Source of the DNA: Cryptomeria japonica
Lineage: Eukaryota > Streptophyta > Pinopsida > Cupressales > Cupressaceae
Assembly: GCF_030272615.1 (NCBI RefSeq)
Contig: NC_081406.1
Span: forward strand, 234,670,422 to 234,734,421
Direction: 5' to 3'
Length of the DNA stretch: 64,000 nucleotides
The notes under the pieces are model-generated. The model was not told the DNA's origin. It worked only from the letters and a program-made list of their open reading frames with translations, and did no database searches. Shown here piece after piece: positions 11,052 through 21,987 of this stretch (position 1 is the first letter of the stretch; each line of letters starts with the position of its first letter). Both the position numbers and the translations under genes were made by a program.

Positions 11052-11288
11052 GTGTTTACTTTGCTTGTCGAGTTTGACATTGAAGTAGGAGAGTATGCTC
11101 TCATCCTTCTTAGGGTGATCAGAAATCTAGATCTTCGATACCATTCTCATGTCTTGGATTGTTTGTTACCTTTAGAGGGCCTGTCTTCCCGACCATTTGC
11201 TTTCTTTTTCAAGCAAGTGATAATCGTGAGAAGGGAACGACCCAAAGTGAGTACAGCTAGAATACCTTGGCATTCTAACTCACTATAA
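11052..11288 (+). CDS. Small conserved ORF in L leader (78 codons)
   Basis: This encodes a basic protein with 'VGEYALILLRVIRN' and a C-terminus 'RRERPKVSTARIPWHSNSL'. The third L copy has a matching 77-codon ORF at 63856 to 63623 (minus) with the same start region and stop and a one-codon in-frame length difference. That is mildly in favour of coding, but there are many substitutions and the last 40 bases are constrained by a hairpin. No known family is recognised. Confidence 0.3.
   Translation: MFTLLVEFDIEVGEYALILLRVIRNLDLRYHSHVLDCLLPLEGLSSRPFAFFFKQVIIVRRERPKVSTARIPWHSNSL
11246..11284 (+). other. Bulged hairpin in L leader
   Basis: AGTGAGT, bulge ACAGC, TAGAAT, loop ACCTTGGC, ATTCTA, ACTCACT: 13 base pairs with a 5-nt one-sided bulge. 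The third copy preserves all paired bases and the length (63627-63665), with a change only in the bulge (ACGGC) and one loop base. It lies about 0.9 kb inside the LTR, a place where packaging or dimerisation signals may sit. Confidence 0.55.
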
Positions 11289-12558
11289 ACAAATACCTGA
11301 TGGGCGAAAGCTTTGAAGGAAGGGTTACGTGGGAATTGCAGTTACTTGGGAAGTGATGACCCTTGAACTCTTTCTCATATCAACATCTAAGTAGGACCTC
11401 ACGGTCTAAATCATGCTTGCACGACTACATTTGTTTGGTATCTTGGTGGGCTTAATGTCTCAATCACGCTTGCGTGACACCAAGGAGTAACGCTTAACAG
11501 AAATCCTTATTAAACACCTTGTATTTAGAGGCCAAAAATCCTTCTAGTTGCTTGAGAAGGACAAGTTCGAATACTTGGAAGAGATACTAAGTTTGCCATG
11601 GGGAGATTTCCATGGGGACTGATGCTTGGCTGCCCTGAGAAGTGAGTGTCGTGGAGGGGAGCCCATGGGGTCAAGCATCTATGTATTCTCCCTGAATCCC
11701 ATAATGAGTCTACCTCTCAAGTACCTAATGTCCTTGCCTACCATAAGAAATGTGTGAATGAGCATGATTGTCTTGAGTCTATGTTAAAATATCTTGTCTT
11801 CTTTACTTGTCAAAAGTTGAATTGCATCTCATTTCAAAAACAAGACAAATTGATTCAAAACAAGGTTAAACACAAGAAAATTTCATCCAACAAAGTTCAA
11901 AGCATCTTCAAACATGGTTGTCAAACATTGTTCAAAATCTTGTTTCAACATTCATGTCACTTAGATTTAGGTTCATCTTAGGTTTGCATTTTGTAAAGTC
12001 ATTTGTCAAGTACCAAGGTTAGGTTCCACCTAGGTCATACTCCTTTGCATATCAATAAGGGTTATCCATTTGCATGTGTCCTCTTGCATTAAATTCATAC
12101 CATTGCCACACATTCACATTTGCATACCCTAGGTCTCTTCATTAAGCTTAGGTCATTATCATATCATATTAGAGTCATTTGCATAGTAATTGTCCCTTTG
12201 CATATAGTGTCAAAACTAAGTTTTGTCATACTTGAGTAATCCAAATCTTTAATAAACCCTAAGTCATTGTTAGGAAGTCTAGACCTTATCAAACCTTTTC
12301 TCCTTTTGTCATTATCGTCATTTGGTCAAACCTAGCTTAGTATCCAAGCATATAGGGGAGACATTGTCATTTTGTCCTTTTGTCACTTGGTCCTTTTGTC
12401 CTTTGAGGTCTAGACATCATTTCAATTTCCTAAGGGTCTCGTTTTTAGAATTGCATTCATGAGTTTGTCAAAATCTTGAAAAACAACAAAAACATTAAGT
12501 TGCATTGTCATCCTTTAGGTTGCATTTGTCAATCCCATTAGTTGCATTGCATAGTGAC

Positions 12559-15375
12559 ATGTTTGTTGAAATGAGGTCTCAACCTTCTTACAAAGCCATG
12601 TCATCACAATTGAGCAATCAATCATGTCAATCCAGTCTCTACATGTCTCAGAACTTGGATCAAACTTATCATGATGATGTAAATGTCCAAATACAAAAAC
12701 TAGAGGAGAAACTAGCTCAAGAAAAGGAGATATTGGAACAAAGAGTGAAAAATATTGAGAAGAATAGATCACAAATGTCCAAAATATTTAAAAAATTTCC
12801 AGGTCAAAATCCAAAGATTGAGTCAATTGATGTAAGATCTCTTCTTGAACGATCACACATACCAACTCTTCTCTCCCAAATAGAGATGATGAAACAAATT
12901 CAAGAAAAGAGACAACATCAATTTCAACATTATGTGCCTCCACAACAAGAACAAGAAGGTGTTTACTATCAATCAGATTTTCAACCAATACAACCAATGG
13001 TTCAACCAATTGTTCAACATATACAACCAATACAACCAATGGTCCAATTTCAATAATATGTCCAACCAACTATACAATGTCAACAAATGGTTCAACCAAT
13101 GGTGGAATATCAATGTCAACAACCACAACCAAACATTCAAAAACAAAGGTTGCAACACACACCAACCCGAGTTTCAAACATGTCAGAACAATTGAACCAA
13201 GTCCAATATCAAAACATGACATCAAACCAAGACCAAATTCTTGCCAAACAAGTTCAAATTCCAGATACAACTATGTCAAAACCTCGAAAGAAAGGTGGCT
13301 TTATTGCAAGGCTCTTAAGGAACCTACCAAGTGAGTTCTTTGAGGAAGATCAAGATAACACAACTATGTCTAGCAATGCCTCATCCCCCCGCAAACAAAT
13401 TGACTCTCCAGTGGCATCTATACCTACACCTTTAGAAGTTTCCCAAGAACCTTCTATATTGTCCTCATCAAACAATAAACCCAAGGATGCAATTATCCAA
13501 GGGCTATCCATAATTGATTGCCAAAATAATCCAATTCATGATGCACATCCTTGTCATGTTTCAGAAATACAAGACCCAATGCAACCATGCACTTTATTGC
13601 CATTACCTATTTTAGAGGACCCCATTCGAAGTCCCTCTTCCTCATGTTCAAGCATTGATTCCTTGCCAGAATCCATCATAAATGTTCAAAGTGCATCCCC
13701 TTCGTGCCAAATCATTGATCCCTTGTCAGAATCCCCCATGCATATCCAAAGTCCAACCTCATGTCAAGAGGATAATTTAGAGCATGAAGAAATAAGTCCT
13801 AAAGAAAATCAAGATCAAGATCCTAAAACCTTATCATCCCATCCAATTGTTGACCAGGACCCCATGTTCCTAGACACTCACAATGATTCCCCTATTCTTG
13901 TCCATCCTATCCAAAGTCTTATTGACACTCCATTCCCCAAGAAAGATCAAGATATCCCAGTCCATCCAATCCCAAACGATCCCCTTCCATTTCATGAAAA
14001 AAATGTCCTTTCAAATCCCATTGGCATTCCACTTCCTAAGAAAGATCAAGATATCCCTTCCATCCTTTCCGATGATCCCATTAAAAGTCAAGAGCAAAGC
14101 ACCTTTAAAGAGGATTCCAATGATCTTCCTCCTTGTCAAGATCAAATTATTCCTTTAAATCCTCCACAAGATCCTTTTGTTCCTCCATCTCCTTGTCCTA
14201 ATGCTCCATATACACTCTGAGATCTCATTTCTTGTGATGATCCCATTATTTCTCCCATTCCATCTCTTGAAGAGCCTGTCATTGAACCATGTCCACTACA
14301 CAATCCTAGTCCCTCTCATGATCCTAATCCCCCTCATGGTTCTAACGTGTTAGTGCAAGATGTTCATGAACCCTCGACATGCATAATGGGTTCTTCCACT
14401 TTGGTGCAATCCCATCCACTTCAAGATCTCATTATTTCTCTCATATCATATCCACCTCATAATGGACTCGCATCTTCTTCCCAAAGAAAAGAGTATCCTA
14501 CAAGTCAAGATATTCATAAAGGAAAAGGAGTAGACCTTCATAAGCAAGCATCCCTTCATGTTAAATAAGATCTTAAAGGTCATGTCTACACAACTCACTC
14601 TCAAGACGTTGGTATCCCTCCATCAAAATCCAAGCATACACCTTCCCCATCATACTTTCCATCCATCTTAGGTCCTTATATCCCTTCGTCCTCTATGCAA
14701 GGTCAGCAAAGGCACACATCCTTGAGTAAATTTCATCAATCCAAAAGAAGTCCATTTCATTCATATCCATCCATGGATTCCTTTCCCCCTCCAAGCAATT
14801 TGGATGCCAAGCATAAAAGTCATAAGTTTAGCAATCCACATGTATTGAAGGATCAACATGTCCAATATAATCGACATGTCAAAACAAAGAACAATATGAT
14901 CTATAAAGAAAAAGAAATATCCAAAAGGCCACAAAGGCCCACTAAGCAAAATCAAAAACAAAAGTCAAAATATATATGGGTTCCTAAATCCCTTGTGCAA
15001 GCAATGCACTCCAAGGAACCACAAAAGCATGAAAAATCAAAAACCACGTGGATCCCTAAGCAGCTTCTTGAAGCACAAAAAGAAAAATCCAACTTGGCAT
15101 CCAAAGTTGCTATTCCTCCATCCAACCCTCTCAAATTTGTTCCTCCATCACCTTCTTCATCCATTTTGGGCCCTTATGTCCCAAAATCCCAAGCTATTCC
15201 TCCATCCAAATCTCATAATTTGAGATCCATTTTTCCTCCATCAGTCCATCACCCCTCAAGGCATGTGCCAATGTCGATCTTGCCTTCATTTCCATCCACT
15301 GAAGCCCAATTCTTCCAATACCCTATCCATTATCCAATGCATATTTTCCATCCTTTGCATAAATCCTCACCTTAG
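12559..15375 (+). pseudogene. Family L protein (long coiled-coil, Q/P/S-rich ORF), full-length copy
   Basis: One frame of about 939 codons has no frameshift and only three stops (TAA 13054, TGA 14218, TAA 14566). I place the start at 12559 because the Met and the residues after it align with the minus-strand copy (62317). N-terminal third: coiled coil 'VQIQKLEEKLAQEKEILEQR' (around residues 48-67), then a Q-rich stretch with repeated QPMVQ and QPI. Around residue 244 is a conserved basic patch 'KKGGFIARLLRNLPSEF'. The middle is D/P/S-rich and probably disordered. Near residues 807 and 831 are the paired motifs 'WVPKSLV' and 'WIPKQLL', then 'ILGPYVPKSQ'. No zinc knuckle, protease, RT or integrase motif was found. 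It resembles no family I can name; a divergent gag is possible. Confidence 0.65.
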
Positions 15376-17290
15376 TTTCATCTTATTTTCCATGTCCTTA
15401 TCCTACCAACGTCTTTGAGCATGCTTTTAAAGGTCATGGTCCATTTTTTTTTTTCAAGGCTACTATCCAAACGAAAAGATGTTTGAGTCCTTCTTCCATC
15501 CCCTATCATGTGTCCATCTTCTATTGAAAAAGTCAAAATACAAAAAAATTGAAAAAGAAAAAAAAAGACAAAAGAAAAAAAAAAAGTAAAGCAAAAAATA
15601 ATTCGTCCACTGGTGAAAACCTGGTAAACAGGCACCTTGGGCAAGTACCATGATGAAAACCTGGCAAACAAGCATCATGCGTAATCTATGAACTCCTTGC
15701 ACACTGCACTTGGGGACAGGTTTTATCCTATCATATCCTTTTGTCCTTCATTGTTCCATTATCCTATCGAACCCCTGTCATTACCCTTCATATCCTATTG
15801 TCCCTCATGTCCATTTCCTCTTTCCACCTTTGATCTTGACAAGGCTGAGGATCTTCATGAGCATCATTTATCTTGTTTGCAGCTTTTAGTCCATCATATC
15901 TTTTGGTCATTTATCAATTTTCTTATTATAACTTTTCATCCATATTCCCCGTCTTATTGCAACTTTCTACCACTATCCGTTATCCTATCCCGACCTTCAG
16001 TCCATGTCCCTTATCCATTCTTGGTCTTGCTTATCCTATCCATATCTTATCACTATCCATACACTCTTTTTCATTCCTTGATCTTGATCTGACATAAGGA
16101 TGCAAAATTTAAATATGGTTTGAAAAACCTCTTGACATGTCCCTCATGCCATGTTCCTGCTTTACATTGTCATATCCAGTCTCTTGTCCCATCATGCAAT
16201 AGCCCTTGGAAATTGCATCCGTATTGTCTCCATGATAAAAGGCCTTTGTCTTCCCTTTATCAACCATCATTTTTGCAAGCCTATTTATTCACCTATCATA
16301 TTCCTTGCCTTGCTAGACACTGGGGGCAAAAATCATAAAAATTGAAAAATGTCCTGAAAAAAAAAATCCCTAAAAAAGTCAAATAAAGTCCTGAAAAAAA
16401 TCAACAAATTTTTTTTTCAAAAAACATTAAAATCCAAAAACACACATTTTGCAATAAATATCCTCTTAGTGCATAAGATAGATCACCAAGTATACATCCA
16501 ACGACACGCAATCAAATATTGTGCTTTACTAAAATCATGCATAAACAGATGAACTTTTTCCATCAAACCAGACATTCAAACTGATCAACATTGTCATATC
16601 AATCAACCTCAAAATCATTTGTCCTTGTCTCTACTATCATGGGTCTTATACAGGGTGTGGTATACTTGAAACAAGACTATGTCCTGTCTTAGATGGGGTA
16701 CTGCATGTCCTAAAACTAGACAGCATGATCGTCCTATGAGAACTTTCAACTTTTGACAATGAAGATCAAGATGTTTGTTTGATTTGTTGGAATTTGTGCA
16801 TCTTATCTTTTTATTGATTTATCTTTGGCCTTGATCATGTTCCTATGTTGCTCGATGATGTCACTGAGTGATTTAAAGTGACCGGGATGGTTCATGGTCC
16901 ATTTCTTTTTTGTTGTGATTGCTGTTTGTTTGTGATGTGTCTGTCGTTTGCGAAAAGGGTTGCATTTCAGCTCTGGCCTTCAATGCCATGATGCTATGCA
17001 TCCATTTTTCTACATTAAAATAAAGGTTCTCACCTACAAAGTGCATTACTGAAAGAAAGTTTTTCTTCTTCTCTAACTGTCCTCTGTCTAATTTTTGCTT
17101 ACTAACATTTCTTCCGTCAGTCTTGGCAGTCTGTTTGCTCCTATCATTTTCTATCATTCTTATCGATCAATTGGCCTCTTTTCTGGATGTTTCCAGCCAA
17201 TTCCTCGAGGGGGCATGCATATGTCATTGTCATTGTCTATGGCATTTTCATTATTGTTCTTTGAAACAACACTTAATATTGCATTGTCTC
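15376..17290 (+). other. L post-ORF region, second copy
   Basis: This is the noncoding counterpart of 6862-8789: A-rich tract (15540-15595), twin hairpins, pyrimidine-rich block and second A-rich block (16345-16440). No gene is supported. Confidence 0.6.
15612..15679 (+). other. Twin bulged RNA hairpins, L copy 2
   Basis: Hairpin 1 (15612-15636) keeps GGTG, AAAA, CCTG, CAGG, CACC with loop GTAAA. Hairpin 2 (15649-15679) keeps the CATGATG and CATCATG outer stem; the inner stem has CAAG instead of CAGG, one mismatch. Confidence 0.55.
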
Positions 17291-17304
17291 AAAGAGGGGC
17301 AAAA
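17291..17304 (+). other. L polypurine tract (right LTR)
   Basis: AAAGAGGGGCAAAA lies directly before TGTAGACGTC, identical to the tract at 8790-8803. Confidence 0.8.
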
Positions 17305-18888
17305 TGTAGACGTCTAAAAATGGTCAACGCTTGCGGAGTCATACTTTAACATTTGGCGCATTGCCTTATTTTAGGTTTTTGCATCGCATTAACATTTCTC
17401 CTATGTCACGCACTTGGTTTTTATCATTTGTGAGCATCGAGTCCTTCTTCTACATTCTTCAATCATCTCGCTCTCAAATTTGGTCTTGTCGACAACATTA
17501 TCTAGTCATGATTTTGATCGATCTTATCCTATTGCATCAATGTGTGTGCTTATTTGTCATCATTTTGGACATCGTCAATCCTAATTAGGGTTTTGTCCTC
17601 CTGTCAATCTTGCGATTGATTTGTCATCGATCGTTGTCCTCTTGTCAATCTTGTCCTCTGGCGGTCTATTTATCATTAATCATTATCATTTTCAATCTTG
17701 TCGTTTAACGATCGATTTGTCATTGGTCATTGTCATGTTCGATCTTGTCATTTTGCGATTGATTTGTCATCGATCGTGGTCATTTTCAATATTGTCATTT
17801 TTTTTCATCGGTTCTTGTCCTCTAGTTCGATCTTGTCATTTTGCGATCAATTTGTCATTGATCGTTGTTTGTCTCAATTATGTCAATTTGGATCAATTTG
17901 TCATTGTTCCTCATCAATTGGTGCATTTTCTCAATTAAATCATTTATCATATTGGTTATTTATCAATTCAAAATCATGATCGATATCAATTATCTTCAAT
18001 CAAGACCTAATTGTCATTCTCGCATTGCTAATTCGTCTTCTAGGGTTTCGTGATTTCATCATTTAACCTTGTTTGTCATTTCTTCTTTTAGGATTAATAA
18101 ATTGTTTATTTATCCTAAGTCTTCTCATCGCAATTAAATGTTCATTTAATTGGCTAATTATTCCTCTTTGTGAATGAACTAATTAATAAATGAAAAATTA
18201 TTGATTAATTCACTAATTTCCTAATTTTCATCATTTTCCTAATTCCTATTTTCCTAATTCCTCTTTTTCTAATTTTTTCTAATTTCTTAATTCCTAATTT
18301 CAATTTCCTTCTATTTCTCTCCTAAATTCATGGAAATGACATAGCAATTTGTCATAAATTGTCATAAATCTTTGCATAGTAATTTGTTATAAATTGTCAT
18401 AAATTTTGCATAGCAATTTGTCATACACATGTCATAATTTGCTATTCTTGATTTGAATTTCCATTTGAATCATTATCATTCTAATTTGATATTTTTCTCC
18501 AATTTATCTATAAATTGGATGATTTTCTTCAATCAAAATCCCCAATTGATCGCATTTTTGAACCCCTAATCAGACTATCAAATTTCTAGTCAATCACATT
18601 TCTAGTACTCTTGATCAATAATCTTGTCTACTTGCTTTCAATTATGTGTGTGCGCTTGTAGGTGTGATCCACAACCAAACCATTTGAAGAGGAAAGAAGA
18701 AAAATGGAGCCGCATGAAGGAAGCATTCATATCCACATCTGGTTTGCATAGTATTTACTTTGAATGTTTTAATTTTCATGTCTCTATTGAATGTGTTTAG
18801 GATAGATCATTGCAATTGTGCTTTCGTGATTGAGCTATAAGACTAATATTTATATTTTCTTTGATGATTTTTGATTTCCTATGCTACA
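17305..18888 (+). repeat. L LTR, right
   Basis: 1584 bp, ending ATGCTACA, with flanking family U sequence starting at 18889. It is 28 bp longer than the left LTR, largely because of a different number of GATCGATTTGTCAT-like units (about 17605-17870). The MEPHEG short ORF is at 18704-18751. Confidence 0.85.
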
Positions 18889-19094
18889 AGATCCAATTGC
18901 TAGTCATGTTCTGTGATGGATAACTGATTTTATTGGGAGACTGGCAACTTCAATTGACAAGTTTCATGAGCACAACCAGAGGACTAGTCGACGAGGATGG
19001 GGATCTAGCTCCATATGTGATCTGGATGATAGAGAGATCCTATATGGTGTAGGAGCACCTCATCAACAAGATATTCATGACCCTAAGAATGAAT
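18889..19094 (+). pseudogene. Family U pseudogene, last part
   Basis: After the L LTR a frame reads 'DPIASHVL', a TGA, 'WITDFIGRLATSIDKFHEHN', then 'ICDLDDREILYGVGAPHQ' and a TAA. It fits as the C-terminus of the frame cut at 6097: same strand, same charged style, and the only stop is TGA where CGA would fit. Whether codons were lost at the junction is unclear. Confidence 0.5.
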
Positions 19095-19498
19095 AATAGG
19101 AACATTAGTGTGTTAGTGTGTCTTGTGTTTCATATATGCAAATAAACCCCACCATGTAAGCCCATGTCACCAATTAGGCAATTTGAGAAGCCAATTGGGA
19201 AAATATGGTAAAAAGGGGTAGTAGATGGTTTAGATTTGTGTTTGATAGGTTTTAGAAAATTTTTATGTGTGTTTGTTTGGTCCATGTGTTTGGATCACAA
19301 CCTTATAGAGTATGACAACTTTTTGTGCAAAATTGCAAAAATGCAACTTTTGTAAAACTTAACTTTTGAGTGCAAAAGTGCAACTTTTTGTAAATCAATT
19401 GGGGGAATTCTTTCAATGGCTCCAAAATACTCAAAATTTAGTGGGAAACCATTGGATATTTTTATAATCCTTTTGGGCATGATTCCCAAGGTTTCTAT
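19095..19498 (+). other. Noncoding flank (possible 3' end of family U gene)
   Basis: AT-rich sequence with no supported ORF. It contains two similar phrases around TGCAAAA(T/A)TGCAACTTTT (19325-19395). It may be the 3' untranslated part of the interrupted U unit. Confidence 0.3.
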
Positions 19499-20557
19499 TG
19501 TTGGAGTTGGAGTTTGAGAAGCAATAATACACAAAATACTATAGTTTTTCAAGAAATTATGAGTTTGCACGAGTTCTACATGCCTGTACGGATTGATTGG
19601 AATTCCACCATCCATGGAGTAGATAGGGAGATGAAATATTTTTCTTTTGGTGGTAGTCTGAGGTCTTAACTATTCTGGAGTAGAGAAAACCCTTCATTCT
19701 TTTGATTGTAACCCAAAAATTGAGGGTTTGGAGAGGGTTTTGAACAAAAATGGCTTTATCTTGCATTCTAGTCCATTAGAAGACTCTTCCTTTGGAGGGA
19801 TGAAGGATAAGCCTCTTTAATTTAGAATTTTTATGGTTTTTTATAGGGGATACTTTTTGGTGTGGAGAAAGGAGCAAGATTAGGTAGGCATCTCTATGTG
19901 ACTACCTAGGACTAGATTTAGGACAGTCATCATAAGTTGTCATAGTGGTGGATTATAGGCATGTAACCATAGAATTAGAGGTTTCTAACTATTCCCCACA
20001 TTCCCATTATTTTTATTTTTAATTTGGTGTACCAGTAAAGGCAGTTGCTTTGGAAAATAGGGCTAATTGCCCCTATTAGGTCTCTTAGCCTCTAAAGGGA
20101 GCAGACCTTGTGATTGCATATCTAGTCAAACCATTCTGGGGATTAGCACAACTTATAAAAGGGTGTTTGAAATGGTTATTTTTTTGTATGGGTGTGTGGA
20201 ACATTTTTGAGTTAAAGCCAAAATACCGGTATAGAAGGGCTACTAGACGAAGGGGTAGGTTTCCAAAGGAAGTATAAGGAATTGGTACCCAAAACCAAAA
20301 CCAGTGTTTGGAAGAGTTCCTAGATGTCATGTATTGACCAATTCAAAAATACCTAAGAGTAGGAATTACCGGTAAGGTATGTTTGAGGACTTAAAGCCTA
20401 TTACTCATCTAGAGGAGGCCCAACTCTAGTGGATGTGTGTGTAGTTTCATCCAAGGTGTGGAGTCCTTTCTTGTAGGACCCTTGTGATTAGTTGAAGGGT
20501 TTCTAGCCTAAAATTTTTTGGGCTTGTCCTTAGGACTTTGGGTAGGCCTCTACATCA
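19499..20557 (+). repeat. G1 LTR, left
   Basis: Starts TGTTGGAG and ends CTACATCA. It aligns along its whole length with 25191-26249 (shared blocks GGTTTGGAGAGGGTTTTGAAC, AGAAGACTCTTCCTTTGG, CTTGTAGGACCCTTGTGATT). No ORF in it is conserved between the copies. Confidence 0.85.
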
Positions 20558-20559
20558 AG

Positions 20560-20571
20560 TGGTATCAAAGC
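20560..20571 (+). other. G1 primer-binding site (initiator Met tRNA)
   Basis: TGGTATCAAAGC begins two bases after the LTR end, one base away from the standard TGGTATCAGAGC. Confidence 0.85.
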
Positions 20572-20607
20572 AAAGGAGTGTCCTTTGGAAGAGAAGGAGA
20601 AGACAAG

Positions 20608-21954
20608 ATGTTGGAAGAAGAAGGATCCCATGAGGCACCTTCAAGAATGACCAATGCGGAGTTGAATGTCCTGGTGAAGAAGAAGATGGTAGAGAGAAAA
20701 GTAGTCAGGGTTGAGAATCAGACCTTGAGAAATGAGATGGACCGGTTCAAGGACAGAGTGGAGAGGGGAGAGAGAGACTTTGGAGAAGAAGGGGATGAAG
20801 AGGAGATCCCTATACAGGAAGAGCTAGAGGTACCTGCAGACCAAAGACCCCTGATGAGTGTCCTCAAGTCCATGGAGAGAGTAAAAATGGATGTGAAGAT
20901 GGATCTTCCAGTATTTGTAGGCAAGATGGAGCCTGATACAATGATGGAGTGGATAGATTCCTTGGACAATTTTTTTGAAAGTGAAGACATACCAGACCAC
21001 TAGAGGGTGAAGATGGCCCAATCCAAAATGAAAGGAGTTGCACTAACTTGGTGGAATTTCATCCAAGATGAGAGGATGAAAGAGGGAAAGAGAAGAATAG
21101 CTACATGGAAGAAGATGATGGCTTTGGTGAAAGAAGCCTATGTCTCAATGGACTACAATATCCAATTGCATAGGAGGAGACAAAATTTGAAACAAAAGGA
21201 GATGGACGTGAGTTCCTATACTAAGTAGTTCATGAAGTTGTTTTTGAGGACCAAGGTGAAAGAGAGTGAAGATGAGAAGGAGGCTAGATATCTCAATGGG
21301 TTGAGATTTACAATCCAAGAAGACTTGAATCTCCACACCTTGGAGACAGTCCAAAAGTTCTTTCAATTGGCACTCAAGGTGGAGGAGAAGTTGAAGAGAA
21401 GGTAGGATCAAAATGGTAGAGGTAAAGGGAGACAACAAAGAGGAGGAAGAGGCTCTTTCAGAGGTAGAGGAAATGGTTTTGGATCCCAAGGAGACTCTAA
21501 CCAAGAAGACAATAGAAGAGAGAGAAGTTACAATCAAGGAGGAGGCTACAATCCAAGAGGGAGCTTTAGGGGTAGAAGACCACCCTCTAGAGGAAGATCC
21601 CAAGGTAGAGAACCTCCTAGGTGCTACAACTACAACCAAGAAGGGAATATGGCCAATAGGTGTCCAAAGAAGGATTATAGCTCCATGGGAGAAAGGCGAA
21701 GCAATTTGGTACAAGAATCTGATTGTCAAAGTGTGCCAAGTGCAAACACTTATCAAAGTGTTAATGCTCCTGATAGCTGTGGCTATCCTAAAAGAGGAGA
21801 GGCTCTGATGATTAGGAGATCAGTAACCACCATGAAGGTACCTAAGAAGGAGCCTATACAAAGGAAAACTCTTTTCAAAACCACTTGCAAGGCAGGAGGA
21901 AAGGTATGCAAGGTTATGATAGACTCTAGATCCACTAAAAATTTTATCACTTGA
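20608..21954 (+). pseudogene. G1 gag and protease start
   Basis: A single frame from the ATG at 20608 to 21954 (about 449 codons) is broken only by three TAG stops (21001, 21226, 21403), each at a likely Gln. Gag core: 'EWIDSLDNFFESEDIPDH' then 'KMKGVALTWWNFIQDE', the retrotransposon gag domain. Next comes an RG-rich nucleic-acid-binding stretch, then a zinc knuckle 'CYNYNQEGNMANRC' in which the second Cys is Tyr and the His is Asn. The protease active site reads 'MIDSRSTKNFIT', with DSG changed to DSR. A one- or two-base frameshift follows at about 21952. Confidence 0.8.
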
Positions 21955-21987
21955 AATGGTAGAGAAGCTTAAACTTAGGAAGTTGCC

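Larger units (their letters stand above)
10383..12558 (+). other. L leader region
   Basis: About 2.2 kb separate the primer-binding site from the main ORF. The sequence is AT-rich with no pol-like frame. It holds a 78-codon conserved ORF (11052-11288) and a bulged hairpin (11246-11284). The equivalent stretch of the third copy lies at 62318-64000 (reverse). The approach to the ORF (11990-12540) is rich in TTTGTCAT and TTTGCAT motifs. Confidence 0.5.
6098..18888 (+). mobile_element. Family L LTR element, tandem composite (truncated internal, LTR, internal, LTR)
   Basis: Segments 6098-10359 and 14621-18888 are near-identical direct repeats ending at the same ...ATGCTACA. Inside each is an LTR starting TGTAGA(T/C)GTCTAAAAATGG after a purine tract. 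The order is therefore internal 3' part (6098-8803), LTR (8804-10359), full internal region (10360-17304), LTR (17305-18888). The internal region has no recognisable gag, protease, RT, RNase H or integrase, so this is a LARD-like non-autonomous element. The left copy is cut at 6098 without an LTR. No target duplication is visible, as expected if the left end is lost. Unequal recombination between LTRs followed by a 5' deletion would give this structure. It interrupts a family U pseudogene. Confidence 0.8.

Noticed and set aside
20085-20330. ORFs on the minus strand of the G1 LTR
   Set aside because: Not conserved in the second LTR; shadows of LTR sequence.
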